Assembly: GCA_910589135.1 (NCBI GenBank)
Contig: CAJUSL010000006.1
Span: 1 to 48,231, forward strand
Source: an uncultured Eggerthellaceae bacterium
GTDB lineage: Bacteria > Actinomycetota > Coriobacteriia > Coriobacteriales > Eggerthellaceae
Length of the DNA: 48,231 nucleotides
Reading direction: 5' to 3'
In this document: positions 6,100 through 14,949 of the stretch, in pieces
Position numbering within the stretch: position 1 is the stretch's first letter
Layout: the number at the start of each line of letters is the position of its first letter
The notes under the pieces: model-generated
Databases searched by the model: none
What the model saw: the letters and a program-made list of their open reading frames with translations, nothing else
What the model was told of the DNA's origin: nothing
Translations under genes and position numbers: made by a program

Positions 6100-9015
6100 A
6101 TGGCCGAGATCGATATTCATGCCCCCGGTGTCGAGATGGTGAAGTCGCTTTGCTACTTCTGCCATGCGAACTGCGGCGTTCTTGCCTACGTCAAAGATGG
6201 CGACGTAATCAAGATCGAAGGCGATCCCAACTATACCAACCAGGGTGGTCTCTGCTGCCGCGGCACCAGCGCGCTGAAGCATGTGAACCATCCGGCCCGA
6301 GTCAACCACGTGCTCAAGCGCGCGGGCGAGAAGGGCGAAGGCAAATGGATCCAGATGGACTACGACGAGGCAATCAAGGAAGTCGCAGACCGTCTGAACC
6401 AGATCAAGGCGGAAAGCGGCGCAGAAGCCGTCGCCTCCGCAGGCGGCACCACCCGCACCGACGACTGGGCCCGTCGCCGCTGGCTGAACCAGTTCGGCAC
6501 GCCCAACGGATTCCACAACGCTCTGCTTTGCTGGATTCCCACGTTCATGGCCGAAACCTGCGTCTCGGGCTGGTCTCCCTTCGAGACCGACCTGGGCGGC
6601 GCGAAGAGCCTGATTCTCTGGGGAATGAACCCGGGCGCTTCCACGCTTCCCGGCATGCACGGCTACACCGACCTGCAGCTCGCCGGCCTGAAGATCATCG
6701 TCGTCGACCCGCGCTACTCCGAGACGGCGTCGAAGGCCGACCTGTGGCTTCCGCTGCGCCCCGGCTCTGACGCGGCGCTTGCGCTCGCCATGCTCAACGC
6801 CATCATGTACGGCGGCATGTGCGACTACGACTACATCGACGCGTGGTGCTCCGGCTACGACGAGCTGATGGAGCACATCGCCCCGTACACGCCCGAGTGG
6901 GCATCCGAGATCACCTGGCTCGAGCCCGACCTGATCCGTCAGGCGGCTGCCATGTACGCCACCAACCGCCCCGGCTGCATCCAGTGGGGCTGCACCTGGG
7001 ACCAGATCGGCCGCGCCTCCACGACCGGCTCGCACGCCATCGCGCTGCTGCGCGCCGTCACCGGCAACATCGAGGTTCCCGGCGGCGACGGCATGCCCGG
7101 CCCTGCCCTCAACTTCCTCACCGACGAGGAGATGGAGGCCAACGAGACGCTGCCCGAGGAGCAGAAGGCCAAGCAGATCAGCCGCTTCAAGCTGACCTCG
7201 TGGCCCGGCTACACGCTGATTTCCGACACGGCGAAGAGGCAGTGGGGCAAGACGCTTCCCACCGAGTGGTTCTGCGAGGCCCATGGCCCGTCCGTGTTCA
7301 AGGCGATCATCACGGGCGACCCCTACCAGGTTCGTGCGCTCATCTGCAACGCGACCAACCCCGTCAACTCCTACGGCGACGCGAAGATGGTCCTCGAGGC
7401 CCTCAAGAAGGTCGAGTTCCTCGTCACCGTCGACTACTGGATCACCCCGACCGCGCTGCTGTCCGACTACGTGTTCCCGGCGGCTGGCGCGCTCGAGCGT
7501 CCGATCATCGTCACGCACTACGGCGCGACCGACTCGCTGATGGGCGGCCGCCGCGCCATCCAGCCGAAGTACGACCGCCACGACGACTACATGTTCTGGA
7601 AGAAGCTCGGCCTCGCCTGCGGCCAGGATCCCGAGATGTGGCCGTGGGAGAACATCGAGGAGGCGTACTGGGACATCATCGAGCCTCTGGGCCTTCCCAT
7701 CGAGAGCTACGACGAGTTCGTCGACAACGTCCGCATGTACTATCCGCCGCTGCACCAGAAGAAGTTCGAAGGCCACGGCGGCTTCTGGACGCCCTCCGGC
7801 AAGATCGAGCTCAACTCCACCATCATGCAGGAGCTCGGCTTCCCGGGCATGCCCACCTACATCGGCACCATCGAGAACCCGATCGACACGCCCGAGCTCG
7901 CCGAGGAGTACCCGTTCGTGCTCACCACCGGCGGCGGCTTCATGCCTTATCACCACTCCGAGCACTTCAACATGCCCGGCATCCGCTTCATCTACCCGCA
8001 GCCGTTCTTCAGCATCCATCCCGACACGGCTGAGAAGCTGGGCATCGCCTACGGCGACTGGTGTTGGATCGAGACGCGCCGCGGCCGCATCAAGATGCGC
8101 GCAAACGTCGAGCCCGAGGTCGATCCGCGCGTCATCTTCTGCCCGCGCGGCTGGTGGTTCCCCGAGCGCGACGGCTCCGCCGACCTGAACAACCCGTTCG
8201 GCTGCCTCGAGTCCAACGTCAACACGCTGACCTCCGTCGATGCCGAGCACTGCGACCCGATGGGCGGCTCGTGGGCCAACCGCGGCCTGCTCTGCAAGGT
8301 CTACAAGTGCACCGACATCGACCACGAGTTCACCGCCGACGACGCGCAGTGGTCCATTCCGGGCTCCGTGTCCGAGCCCGGCGTCACGGTCATGCCTTCC
8401 GACCAGCCTCTCGCACGCGAGCCCATTCCGTTCGAGAAGCCCCAGCCCACTAAGGACGTGCCCGAGGGCTACTACTGGGTGTGGCAGGACGACGGCATCT
8501 ACAACAAGGAGAGCCACTTCAAGCTGGACGACTCGGGCTGGCTCATCGACCCGAAGAACAAGGCCTATATCGACGCCTACACCGGCTGGCGCTACGACGC
8601 TGCCGCCGAGTGCCTGGTGGACGACGCCACCGGCCAGCAGTACACGATGGACCGCGAGCCCATCACCTACGTCGCCGGCGTGCGCACCTATCCCGGCCAG
8701 GCCGCTCCCTACGAGGTGCCTTCCACCCTCACCTGGGACACCGAGCTGGGCTATGCCCGCCTTGGCGACAACATGTACATCTACGACCCCAACAGCGGCT
8801 GGATGATCGACCCCGAGACCAACGTCTACCACGACGCCAACTACGGGTACGCCTACGACCCCACCGCCCAGAACCTCATCGACATGGCCACGGGCAAGCG
8901 CTACAGCATGTCCTACGAGCCCATCGACGAGAACCCCACCGCGGAGCAGGGAAGCGCTGCCGAGCCTTCCGCGGAAGCGCAGGTCGAAGCTGCCGAAGCA
9001 GCTGAGGAAGAATAG
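6100..9015 (+). CDS. Molybdopterin oxidoreductase catalytic subunit with C-terminal octapeptide repeats
   Basis: DMSO-reductase superfamily catalytic subunit, 971 residues. A [4Fe-4S] site is formed by Cys18, Cys21, Cys25 and Cys52 or Cys53. Cys144 (ALLCWIP) is at the position of the cysteine that ligates Mo/W in acetylene-hydratase-like enzymes. Typical cofactor-binding segments follow: LILWGMNPG, VVDPRYSET, PGSDAALALAML, QWGCTWDQIG, and the dinucleotide-binding C-terminal domain up to about 720. There is no Tat or Sec signal, so the enzyme should be cytoplasmic. From about 807 a non-family tail carries two 48-residue repeat blocks (807-854, 894-941) and ends in an acidic Ala/Glu-rich stretch. 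Start ATG 6100 has GAGGGGAAGG upstream. It is followed by its ferredoxin and NrfD partners. The substrate is unknown; a PsrABC-like respiratory or an acetylene-hydratase-like role are both possible. Confidence 0.93.
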   Translation: MAEIDIHAPGVEMVKSLCYFCHANCGVLAYVKDGDVIKIEGDPNYTNQGGLCCRGTSALKHVNHPARVNHVLKRAGEKGEGKWIQMDYDEAIKEVADRLNQIKAESGAEAVASAGGTTRTDDWARRRWLNQFGTPNGFHNALLCWIPTFMAETCVSGWSPFETDLGGAKSLILWGMNPGASTLPGMHGYTDLQLAGLKIIVVDPRYSETASKADLWLPLRPGSDAALALAMLNAIMYGGMCDYDYIDAWCSGYDELMEHIAPYTPEWASEITWLEPDLIRQAAAMYATNRPGCIQWGCTWDQIGRASTTGSHAIALLRAVTGNIEVPGGDGMPGPALNFLTDEEMEANETLPEEQKAKQISRFKLTSWPGYTLISDTAKRQWGKTLPTEWFCEAHGPSVFKAIITGDPYQVRALICNATNPVNSYGDAKMVLEALKKVEFLVTVDYWITPTALLSDYVFPAAGALERPIIVTHYGATDSLMGGRRAIQPKYDRHDDYMFWKKLGLACGQDPEMWPWENIEEAYWDIIEPLGLPIESYDEFVDNVRMYYPPLHQKKFEGHGGFWTPSGKIELNSTIMQELGFPGMPTYIGTIENPIDTPELAEEYPFVLTTGGGFMPYHHSEHFNMPGIRFIYPQPFFSIHPDTAEKLGIAYGDWCWIETRRGRIKMRANVEPEVDPRVIFCPRGWWFPERDGSADLNNPFGCLESNVNTLTSVDAEHCDPMGGSWANRGLLCKVYKCTDIDHEFTADDAQWSIPGSVSEPGVTVMPSDQPLAREPIPFEKPQPTKDVPEGYYWVWQDDGIYNKESHFKLDDSGWLIDPKNKAYIDAYTGWRYDAAAECLVDDATGQQYTMDREPITYVAGVRTYPGQAAPYEVPSTLTWDTELGYARLGDNMYIYDPNSGWMIDPETNVYHDANYGYAYDPTAQNLIDMATGKRYSMSYEPIDENPTAEQGSAAEPSAEAQVEAAEAAEEE
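8518..8661 (+). repeat. First octapeptide-repeat block (OCRE-like) of the Moco enzyme
   Basis: Codes for residues 807-854, six consecutive 8-residue units with pattern aromatic/aliphatic-(Tyr/Ile/Val)-Asp-x-x-(Ser/Thr)-Gly-aromatic; examples are FKLDDSGW and YIDAYTGW. It aligns without gaps to the second block at 8779-8922, including the closing QYTMDREP versus RYSMSYEP. Confidence 0.85.
8779..8922 (+). repeat. Second octapeptide-repeat block (OCRE-like) of the Moco enzyme
   Basis: Codes for residues 894-941, again six 8-residue units; examples are IYDPNSGW and AYDPTAQN. The YDPxxG spacing matches the octamer pattern of eukaryotic OCRE domains. The two blocks are separated by 39 residues that contain Tyr/Pro-rich linker sequence. 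Confidence 0.85.
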
Positions 9016-9027
9016 GAGGAGCTGAGT

Positions 9028-9606
9028 ATGACACGTTACTGCATGGTCATCGATCAGCGTCGTTGCATCGGCTGCCATTCTTGTTCGGTTGCCTGCCGCG
9101 TTTGGAACGACGTGCCCGAGGACCTCATCTACAACCCCGTGCTGTCCACGGGCGTCGAGGGCGAATGGCCCAACGTGCACCGCAACTGGCTTCCCACGCT
9201 GTGCATGCACTGCGAGAAGCCTGCCTGCGTTCCCCAGTGCCCCACCGGCGCGTCCCAGCAGGACGCCGACGGCACCGTCTGGATCGAGTACGACAAGTGC
9301 ATGGCCTGCAAGGTCTGCGTGAACGCCTGCCCCTACGGCATGCGCGACCAGTCCAAGCTGCAGCCGCGTCTGCACCAGTTCATCCGCAAGTGCACCTTCT
9401 GCCGCGACAAGCGCAAGATGGATCCCGACGCACAGCCCTACTGCGTGGCCACCTGCCACCAGAAGGCGCGCATCTTCGGCGACCTGGACGACCCCAATTC
9501 CGAGGTGTCGAAGCTTATCAACTCTGTTGAGACGGTTCGTCTGCTCGAGGATCTCAACACGGGCCCGCAAATCTACTACATTCCTGCGTTGGGAGGTACG
9601 AGATAA
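9028..9606 (+). CDS. Four-cluster ferredoxin subunit of the Moco oxidoreductase
   Basis: 192-residue electron-transfer subunit of the DmsB/PsrB/NrfC type. Sixteen cysteines fall in four [4Fe-4S] groups: CIGCHSCSVAC, CMHCEKPACVPQC, CMACKVCVNAC and CTFC with a distal CVATC. The second and third groups end in CPTGA and CPYGM. It should carry electrons between the catalytic subunit and the NrfD membrane subunit on the cytoplasmic side. No signal peptide is present. An AGGAGGAG ribosome-binding site lies just before ATG 9028, and its TAA (9604-9606) shares one base with the ATG of the NrfD gene, indicating translational coupling. Confidence 0.95.
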   Translation: MTRYCMVIDQRRCIGCHSCSVACRVWNDVPEDLIYNPVLSTGVEGEWPNVHRNWLPTLCMHCEKPACVPQCPTGASQQDADGTVWIEYDKCMACKVCVNACPYGMRDQSKLQPRLHQFIRKCTFCRDKRKMDPDAQPYCVATCHQKARIFGDLDDPNSEVSKLINSVETVRLLEDLNTGPQIYYIPALGGTR

Positions 9607-10721
9607 TGAGCAAGATCAACAAGTCGAAAGAGGAGTTCGGCCACATCAACCGCCATTACTGGGAGTGGCCGATTGCCTCCTACCTGTTCCTTGGCGGCTG
9701 CGGCGGCGGCGCCATGTTCCTGGCGTCCATCCTCGCCTTCTTCGTGTTCCCCGGCGGCGCCCAGAGCGCTCTCGTCCAGGGTGCGCTCGCGTGGCCGATC
9801 TTCCTGTCCATCGTTTTCCTCGCGCTGGGCTGCGTCCTGCTGGTCGGCGAGCTTGGCCAGCCGCTCGTGTTCATCAGGGCGTTCGTGAAGAGCACGTCGG
9901 TCATCGCCTGGGGCGCGCGCCTGCTGACGGTCGCCATGATTTTCGCCGTCATTTGGTTCGCTAGCTTCATCCCGTGGGACTGGTTCCTTCCCGTGGCGAA
10001 CTTCCTCGTGCCGTTCCGCGAGTTCTGCCTCGCCCTTGCGGGCATCGCGGGCATCGGCGTCGTGCTCTACACCGGCATCATGCTTTCCAGCCTGAAGGCT
10101 CACTCCTTCTGGGCGACGCCGGCGCTGCCGATCCTGTTCACCATCTCAGCGCTTTCCACGGCGTGCGCGCTCATCGCGCTGTCCTTCGGCTGGTGGCCGA
10201 TGGACCCGGTGTTCTACACGGTCAACGAGTCCAACGCCAATGACTTCTTCACCGCCTGGAGGGTCTACGGCAACGCCGAGGCCGGGCTGCTCTACACCGC
10301 CTACCACGTGATGAACGAGGCCTTGCACCTGCTGCACACGCTCGACGTCATCCTGGTGGCGTGCGAGGTCGTCGTGCTGCTGGTCATGGTGCTTTCGTTT
10401 TTGGGCGCCGGCAACAAGTGCGCCAACGCCGTTGCCCACAAGTGGGTTCATGGCGGCAAGTGGGCGTTCGGGTTCTGGTTCGGCATGATCTTCGCCGGCC
10501 TGCTGCTTCCCGAGGCCATGTACGTCTTCTGGTCGGAGACCGCGGCATCCACCGTCGTCGCGCCCGTTCTGGTGCTCTGCGGCGGCCTGCTGCTCCGCTT
10601 CATGATCGTCTACTCCGACGAGCGCGCCCCGCTGCCGGGCGAGAAGATCTACTACGGCCGCCTGGTCAGCTACAAGGCGGACTTCCTCCACAAGTGGAAG
10701 TACGGCGAGAACCTGTTCTAA
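9606..10721 (+). CDS. NrfD/PsrC-type membrane anchor subunit
   Basis: 371-residue polytopic membrane protein with roughly nine to ten hydrophobic helices. The N terminus HYWEWPIASYLFLGGCGGGA matches the NrfD/PsrC entry motif, followed by LGCVLLVGELGQP in the next helices. Family members oxidise or reduce menaquinol and pass electrons to the ferredoxin subunit; some couple this to proton translocation. GGGAGG at 9591-9596 is the ribosome-binding site. With the two upstream genes it completes a three-subunit complex whose catalytic part is predicted to face the cytoplasm. Confidence 0.93.
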   Translation: MSKINKSKEEFGHINRHYWEWPIASYLFLGGCGGGAMFLASILAFFVFPGGAQSALVQGALAWPIFLSIVFLALGCVLLVGELGQPLVFIRAFVKSTSVIAWGARLLTVAMIFAVIWFASFIPWDWFLPVANFLVPFREFCLALAGIAGIGVVLYTGIMLSSLKAHSFWATPALPILFTISALSTACALIALSFGWWPMDPVFYTVNESNANDFFTAWRVYGNAEAGLLYTAYHVMNEALHLLHTLDVILVACEVVVLLVMVLSFLGAGNKCANAVAHKWVHGGKWAFGFWFGMIFAGLLLPEAMYVFWSETAASTVVAPVLVLCGGLLLRFMIVYSDERAPLPGEKIYYGRLVSYKADFLHKWKYGENLF

Positions 10722-10747
10722 GCCTCTGGCACGGTTTTTCGCATGGA

Positions 10748-10776
10748 ACGGCCCGGCCTTTCGGTCGGGCCGTTTT
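10748..10776 (+). terminator. Rho-independent terminator after the Moco operon
   Basis: An 11-pair stem with one G/T wobble (arms 10748-10758 and 10763-10773) closes a TTTC loop and is followed by TTTT. It separates the NrfD gene from the next cassette. Confidence 0.88.
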
Positions 10777-10820
10777 GCATGCTGATAAGATGCTTCTAGC
10801 AAACGACGCAGGGGGTATGC

Positions 10821-11825
10821 ATGGACGACTTCGAATTCGTCGACGCCTTGACGGGCGACCTGGTGACACAGAGCTACCGCACGGGCGAGCTGTCCGTCGC
10901 GAAGGACGCGGCACGTCCGGGGGCCGAGTCCATATTCTTCCCCGGATGCTCGATGATCAACTACGCGATGCCGCTGGTGCAGGCTGTGTACGGCACGCTG
11001 TCTCAGCACGGGCTCGTGGACGGCATATCGCTGCTTTGCTGCGGGAAGATCCTCAGCTACGAGCCCGACGGCGACGCGGTGCGCGCCTCGTTCGAGCAGC
11101 AGCTGCGCGACCGCGTGGCCGAGGCCGGTGTCAGGCGGATCGTCTGCGCCTGCCCGAACTGCGTGAAGGCGATGCGCGAGGCGTTCGCGCCCGATGCGCG
11201 CACGAGCGGCATCGAGCTGGCGGTGCTGCCCCAGGTGCTGGCCGACGTGGGATACCGCGTGGACGCCGGCGTTGCGGCGCGGCTGCTTGCAGACGACGAG
11301 GGCCGCGGCGTCCTGCTTTGCGTGCATGACTCGTGTCCCGACCGCGACTACGGGCAGTTTGCGGACGGCCTGCGCGCCATCCTTCCCGAAGGCGCATGGG
11401 TCGAGCCTGCGCATTGCCGTCGCAAGTCGGTCTGCTGCGGATCGCTTCCGCGCGCGGCCGGCAACGCCAAGGCCGCCGACAAGTGCGCCGACATCTGCGG
11501 ACGCGAGGCGGTCGAAGCGTCCGCAGACGCCATCGTCACCACATGCATGAGCTGCGCGTTCCAGCTGAACATGGCGCAGGCCCACGCGCCGGCCGTGCAC
11601 TTCCTCGAGCTTCTGTACGACTGGCGCATAGACTGGTCGAGCGTGGGCGCATGGATGAAGGTGCGCTTCCTGTTCGACGAGACGCTGGGGGTGACCGAGC
11701 GCGGGGGCGCGAGCGGGCGCACCTACGCTGGCTTGGGTTCGGCGTCGGACGCATCCCGAGGCGACGGGGAGGCGGCGCATGACGTGGCGATCTCGCAGGA
11801 CGACACGGAGGTCGTGGGGCAATGA
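10821..11825 (+). CDS. HdrB-like CCG-domain iron-sulfur protein
   Basis: 334 residues with two cysteine-rich CCG domains of the heterodisulfide reductase B / GlpC / lactate-utilisation type. First domain: FFPGCSM, LLCCGK, then CACPNC. Second domain: LCVHDSCPD, SVCCGS, then TTCMSCAFQ. Such domains bind non-cubane [4Fe-4S] clusters and transfer electrons, often to or from disulfides or quinones. No transmembrane helix was seen; the last 60 residues are polar and lack cysteines. Start ATG 10821 follows CAGGGGG. Its TGA overlaps the ATG of the next Moco gene by four bases. It likely acts as electron donor or acceptor for that enzyme. Confidence 0.85.
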   Translation: MDDFEFVDALTGDLVTQSYRTGELSVAKDAARPGAESIFFPGCSMINYAMPLVQAVYGTLSQHGLVDGISLLCCGKILSYEPDGDAVRASFEQQLRDRVAEAGVRRIVCACPNCVKAMREAFAPDARTSGIELAVLPQVLADVGYRVDAGVAARLLADDEGRGVLLCVHDSCPDRDYGQFADGLRAILPEGAWVEPAHCRRKSVCCGSLPRAAGNAKAADKCADICGREAVEASADAIVTTCMSCAFQLNMAQAHAPAVHFLELLYDWRIDWSSVGAWMKVRFLFDETLGVTERGGASGRTYAGLGSASDASRGDGEAAHDVAISQDDTEVVGQ

Positions 11826-14071
11826 CGCGCGAGGTCAAGCCGACCAACTGCCACTTCTGCGGCTACCTTTGCGCATTGCTGGCCACTGTCGAGGACGGCC
11901 GCGTCGTCGACCTGGAGCCCGACCCGTCGCGCTACCCGTACGACCCGCAGGTGCTTGCAGGCTGCCGCAGGTGGCGCAAGAACCTCGACGTGCTGGACGG
12001 CGCCGACCGCATGAACCATCCCCTGAAGCGCGTGGGCGCGCGAGGGGAGGGGAAGTGGCAGCGCGTGAGCTGGGACGAGGCGCTCGACGACATCGCCTGC
12101 CGGCTCGCCGAGCTTCGCGAGCGCCACGGAAGCGGCACGCTCGCATCCATGATAGGCGGCCCGCACACGTCGTTCTGGCCGCTGCACCGCTTCATGTCGC
12201 ACTTCGGCTCCCCCAACAACGTCGGCATCGGGCAGATCTGCTGGAATCCCCGCATCTGGATGGACGCCATCACCTTCGGCTGGACGATCGAGATAGACGT
12301 CACCGACGAGACCAACACGCTTGTGGTGTGGGGCACGAACCCGGCCGAGTCGGACAATTCGGTGTTCTGGCGCCACGTGCTCAGGATGTCCAACAAAGGC
12401 AAGGATGGCGTGCCGCATCCAGACATCGTGGTGATCGACCCCCGCTACACCAAGGCCGCGCGCGTCGCCGACGTGTGGCTGGCGCCGCGCCCGGGGACCG
12501 ACTGCACGCTGGCGCTTGCCTTCGTCAACGTGGTGATCGAGGAGGGGCTCTACGATGCCGACTTCGTGCGCGACTGGTGCCACGGCTTCGACGAGCTTCG
12601 CGAACACGTGCGCCTCTTCACGCCCGAGCATGCCGCCGAGGTGTGCGACGTCGACGCCGAGGACGTGCGGAAGGTGGCCCGCATGTTCGCCCGCAGGCCC
12701 TCGGCGCTGATTTCCGGGCGCGGCATCGACCAGATCGGCGAGAACGTGTCGCCGACGCACCGTGCGCGCTGCATCCTGCTGGCCATCACGGGCAACCTCG
12801 ACCGCCCGGGCGCGAACGTCATCGCGGAGCCGAGCGAGTTCGTGCAGGAGCTCGACCTTGAGTGCTCGCTGCCCAACGAGGGAGTCTTGCGGGAGCTGTG
12901 CCTCAACACGTCGCACACGCCCTTGCAAAGCTACGACGGCTACGATGCGGTGCGCGAGGCCATGGCGAAGGCGGGGCGGCGCCTTCCTGCGCGCTATCTC
13001 ACGTCGGCGCATCCCGACCTGGTGCTGCATGCGATGGAGACGGGCGAGCCGTATCCCATCCGCGCCCTGGTCGTGGAAGCCACGAACCCCCTGGTCACCT
13101 ACGCTGACACGCATCGCGTGTACGAGGCGCTCATGGGGCTCGACCTGCTCGTCGTGCTCGACTACTACCTCACGCCCACCGCAGCCATCGCCGACTACGT
13201 GCTTCCGAGCGCGGGCGCCGTCGAGCGGGCAACCTTCCAGGCCCACGGCGGCGTTGCGAACTTCGCCTACGGCGGCCCGGCGGCGTGTGCGCCGTACTAC
13301 GAGCGCAAGGTCGACTACGACGTCTTCCGCGGGCTGGGGATGCGCCTGGGGCAGCAGGACGTGTGGCCGCAGGAGACCTTCGAGGAGGCCTGCGCCTACA
13401 CGCTGGCTCCCACCGGCATGGACTGGGAGACCTACTGCGAGCTGGGGATGTGCTTCCAGCCGCCGAAGTTCTTCAAGCACCTGCAGCCCGGCCCCGACGG
13501 CGCCCCGCGGGGCTTTGCCACCGCCACGGGGAAGGTCGAGCTCGCAAGCGGGCTGCTCGAGCGGCTGGGTGGGCAGCGCCTGCCGCTTCCGGGCGAAAAC
13601 AGGCGCCTGTGCAGCCCCGCGTTCGTGGCGCGCAAGGAGGCCGAAGGCTGGCATCATGTGGAGCTCATCACCGGCGGCCGCAGGCAGCCCTACAACGCCT
13701 CCATGTACCTGAACATCCCCGAGTTCCGCGAGGCGTGCCCTTGTCCGCTCGCCGAGATGAGCGCCCGGACGGCGCAAGATCTGGGCGTTGCCGACGGCGA
13801 TACCCTGGCCATTGCCTCCGATAACGGGGAAGCTTGTTTCAAAGTCGCGACAATAGATATAAGATATGGTCTAATACACGTCGACTACGGATGGTGGCAT
13901 CCCGAATGGGACGTCCACGACGGCCGTCTCGGCGGAATATGGGAAAGCAACGTGAATACGCTGACCTCCTGCTCGCTGGACCAGTCCGAGGCTTTGATCG
14001 GCACGTGGTCCTACAATGCGCTCGATTGCATGGCGAAGAAGACCGACAGGCGGCTCAGCTGGGAGCAATGA
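11822..14071 (+). CDS. Second molybdopterin oxidoreductase (stand-alone catalytic subunit)
   Basis: 749 residues, DMSO-reductase superfamily. A [4Fe-4S] cluster is expected from Cys10, Cys13, Cys17 and Cys48. The probable Mo/W ligand is Cys140 (GQICWNPR). Other family segments are VVWGTNPAES, VIDPRYTKAARVAD, ISGRGIDQIGENV and a C-terminal cofactor-binding domain ending near WESNVNTLTSCSLDQSEAL. No export signal and no octapeptide tail, unlike the first enzyme. There is no dedicated four-cluster ferredoxin or NrfD gene; the flanking HdrB-like and ferredoxin-DUF169 proteins are the obvious redox partners. Start is fixed by the ATGA overlap with the preceding gene. Around 13830-13890 the base composition is briefly AT-richer than its surroundings. 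Confidence 0.92.
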   Translation: MTREVKPTNCHFCGYLCALLATVEDGRVVDLEPDPSRYPYDPQVLAGCRRWRKNLDVLDGADRMNHPLKRVGARGEGKWQRVSWDEALDDIACRLAELRERHGSGTLASMIGGPHTSFWPLHRFMSHFGSPNNVGIGQICWNPRIWMDAITFGWTIEIDVTDETNTLVVWGTNPAESDNSVFWRHVLRMSNKGKDGVPHPDIVVIDPRYTKAARVADVWLAPRPGTDCTLALAFVNVVIEEGLYDADFVRDWCHGFDELREHVRLFTPEHAAEVCDVDAEDVRKVARMFARRPSALISGRGIDQIGENVSPTHRARCILLAITGNLDRPGANVIAEPSEFVQELDLECSLPNEGVLRELCLNTSHTPLQSYDGYDAVREAMAKAGRRLPARYLTSAHPDLVLHAMETGEPYPIRALVVEATNPLVTYADTHRVYEALMGLDLLVVLDYYLTPTAAIADYVLPSAGAVERATFQAHGGVANFAYGGPAACAPYYERKVDYDVFRGLGMRLGQQDVWPQETFEEACAYTLAPTGMDWETYCELGMCFQPPKFFKHLQPGPDGAPRGFATATGKVELASGLLERLGGQRLPLPGENRRLCSPAFVARKEAEGWHHVELITGGRRQPYNASMYLNIPEFREACPCPLAEMSARTAQDLGVADGDTLAIASDNGEACFKVATIDIRYGLIHVDYGWWHPEWDVHDGRLGGIWESNVNTLTSCSLDQSEALIGTWSYNALDCMAKKTDRRLSWEQ

Positions 14072-14082
14072 GGGGGACCGAG

Positions 14083-14949
14083 ATGACGAAACGCAAGCAA
14101 GCGCTGCTGGTTTTCAGCAAGCCGCCCATGCCCGGCCTGGTGAAAACGCGCCTGACCGAGGCGAACGGGGGCTTCCTTACGCCCGAGCAGGCGGCCGACT
14201 TCTTCAAGCTGTGCCTGTACGACGTGTGCGAGGCGTCCATGATAGCGCTCGGCGAGCTGCAGGCGCAGAAAGACGCCCTGCGCGAGGCCGACCCCGACGC
14301 CGACGAGTTCCAGTACGACTTCTTCATCTCCACCACGCCCGCGAGCAACCTCGACCTCATGCGCGAGACCTTCGAGAGGGCGGGCGCATGGCCGATGGAG
14401 ATCAACTACATCACCGACTCCGGCGCCACGTTCGACGACCACTTCGACGACGCCTTCCGGCAGATATTCGACATGGGCTACGAAAGCATCGTGTCGGTGG
14501 GCGGAGACATTCCCACCATGCCGAAGTCGCACGTCACGCAGGCCTTCCAATGGCTCGAGTACTTCCAGGACGGCCTCGGCACCCCCGGCATCGTGCTCGC
14601 GCCCTGCCAGGAGTGCGGTACGTCGCTGGTGGGCTTCTCGCACGACACGCCCGTCAACCACCAGGGTGTCTACTACAACCTGGACGGCACGCCGGCGCTC
14701 GACGCCTACATGGCGAAGATCAAGGAGCACGACCTTCCCGTGGCGTACTTCTCGCCGATTGCCGACATCGACGACAAGACCGACCTGGCGCATGCGGTGT
14801 CGTGCATGCGCGCCATCGAGCTGGCCGGGCGCTACCAGCCCGACGTGTTCGTGCCGCGGCGCGTGCTCAGCTGGATCGGGCTGATGGGCATACAGGTGTC
14901 GACTCCGCCCAACGACGAACACGACCCGAGGCAGTACATCGATGAGTAG
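14083..14949 (+). CDS. TIGR04282-type (DUF2064, CofC-like) transferase
   Basis: 288 residues. The N terminus ALLVFSKPPMPGLVKTRL is the hallmark of TIGR04282/DUF2064, annotated as 'rSAM/selenodomain-associated transferase 1', a GT-A/nucleotidyltransferase fold related to CofC and MobA. An Asp-containing SVGGDIPTMP stands where the family has its GSDxP metal/nucleotide motif. Length is somewhat above the usual 200-230, with a C-terminal extension from about 240. ATG 14083 is preceded by AGGGGGACCGAG. It overlaps the following radical SAM gene by eight bases. A role in activating or attaching a nucleotide or sugar group is inferred from the fold only. Confidence 0.82.
   Translation: MTKRKQALLVFSKPPMPGLVKTRLTEANGGFLTPEQAADFFKLCLYDVCEASMIALGELQAQKDALREADPDADEFQYDFFISTTPASNLDLMRETFERAGAWPMEINYITDSGATFDDHFDDAFRQIFDMGYESIVSVGGDIPTMPKSHVTQAFQWLEYFQDGLGTPGIVLAPCQECGTSLVGFSHDTPVNHQGVYYNLDGTPALDAYMAKIKEHDLPVAYFSPIADIDDKTDLAHAVSCMRAIELAGRYQPDVFVPRRVLSWIGLMGIQVSTPPNDEHDPRQYIDE

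Noticed and set aside
6100..9015. Naming the first Moco enzyme acetylene hydratase or a specific dehydroxylase
   Set aside because: Only superfamily motifs are visible, and known dehydroxylases of gut Eggerthellaceae usually carry Tat signals; the substrate cannot be read from sequence.
6016..9570. An open minus-strand frame of over 1,100 codons opposite the Moco operon
   Set aside because: Same compositional artefact; it covers the control region and two well-supported plus-strand genes.
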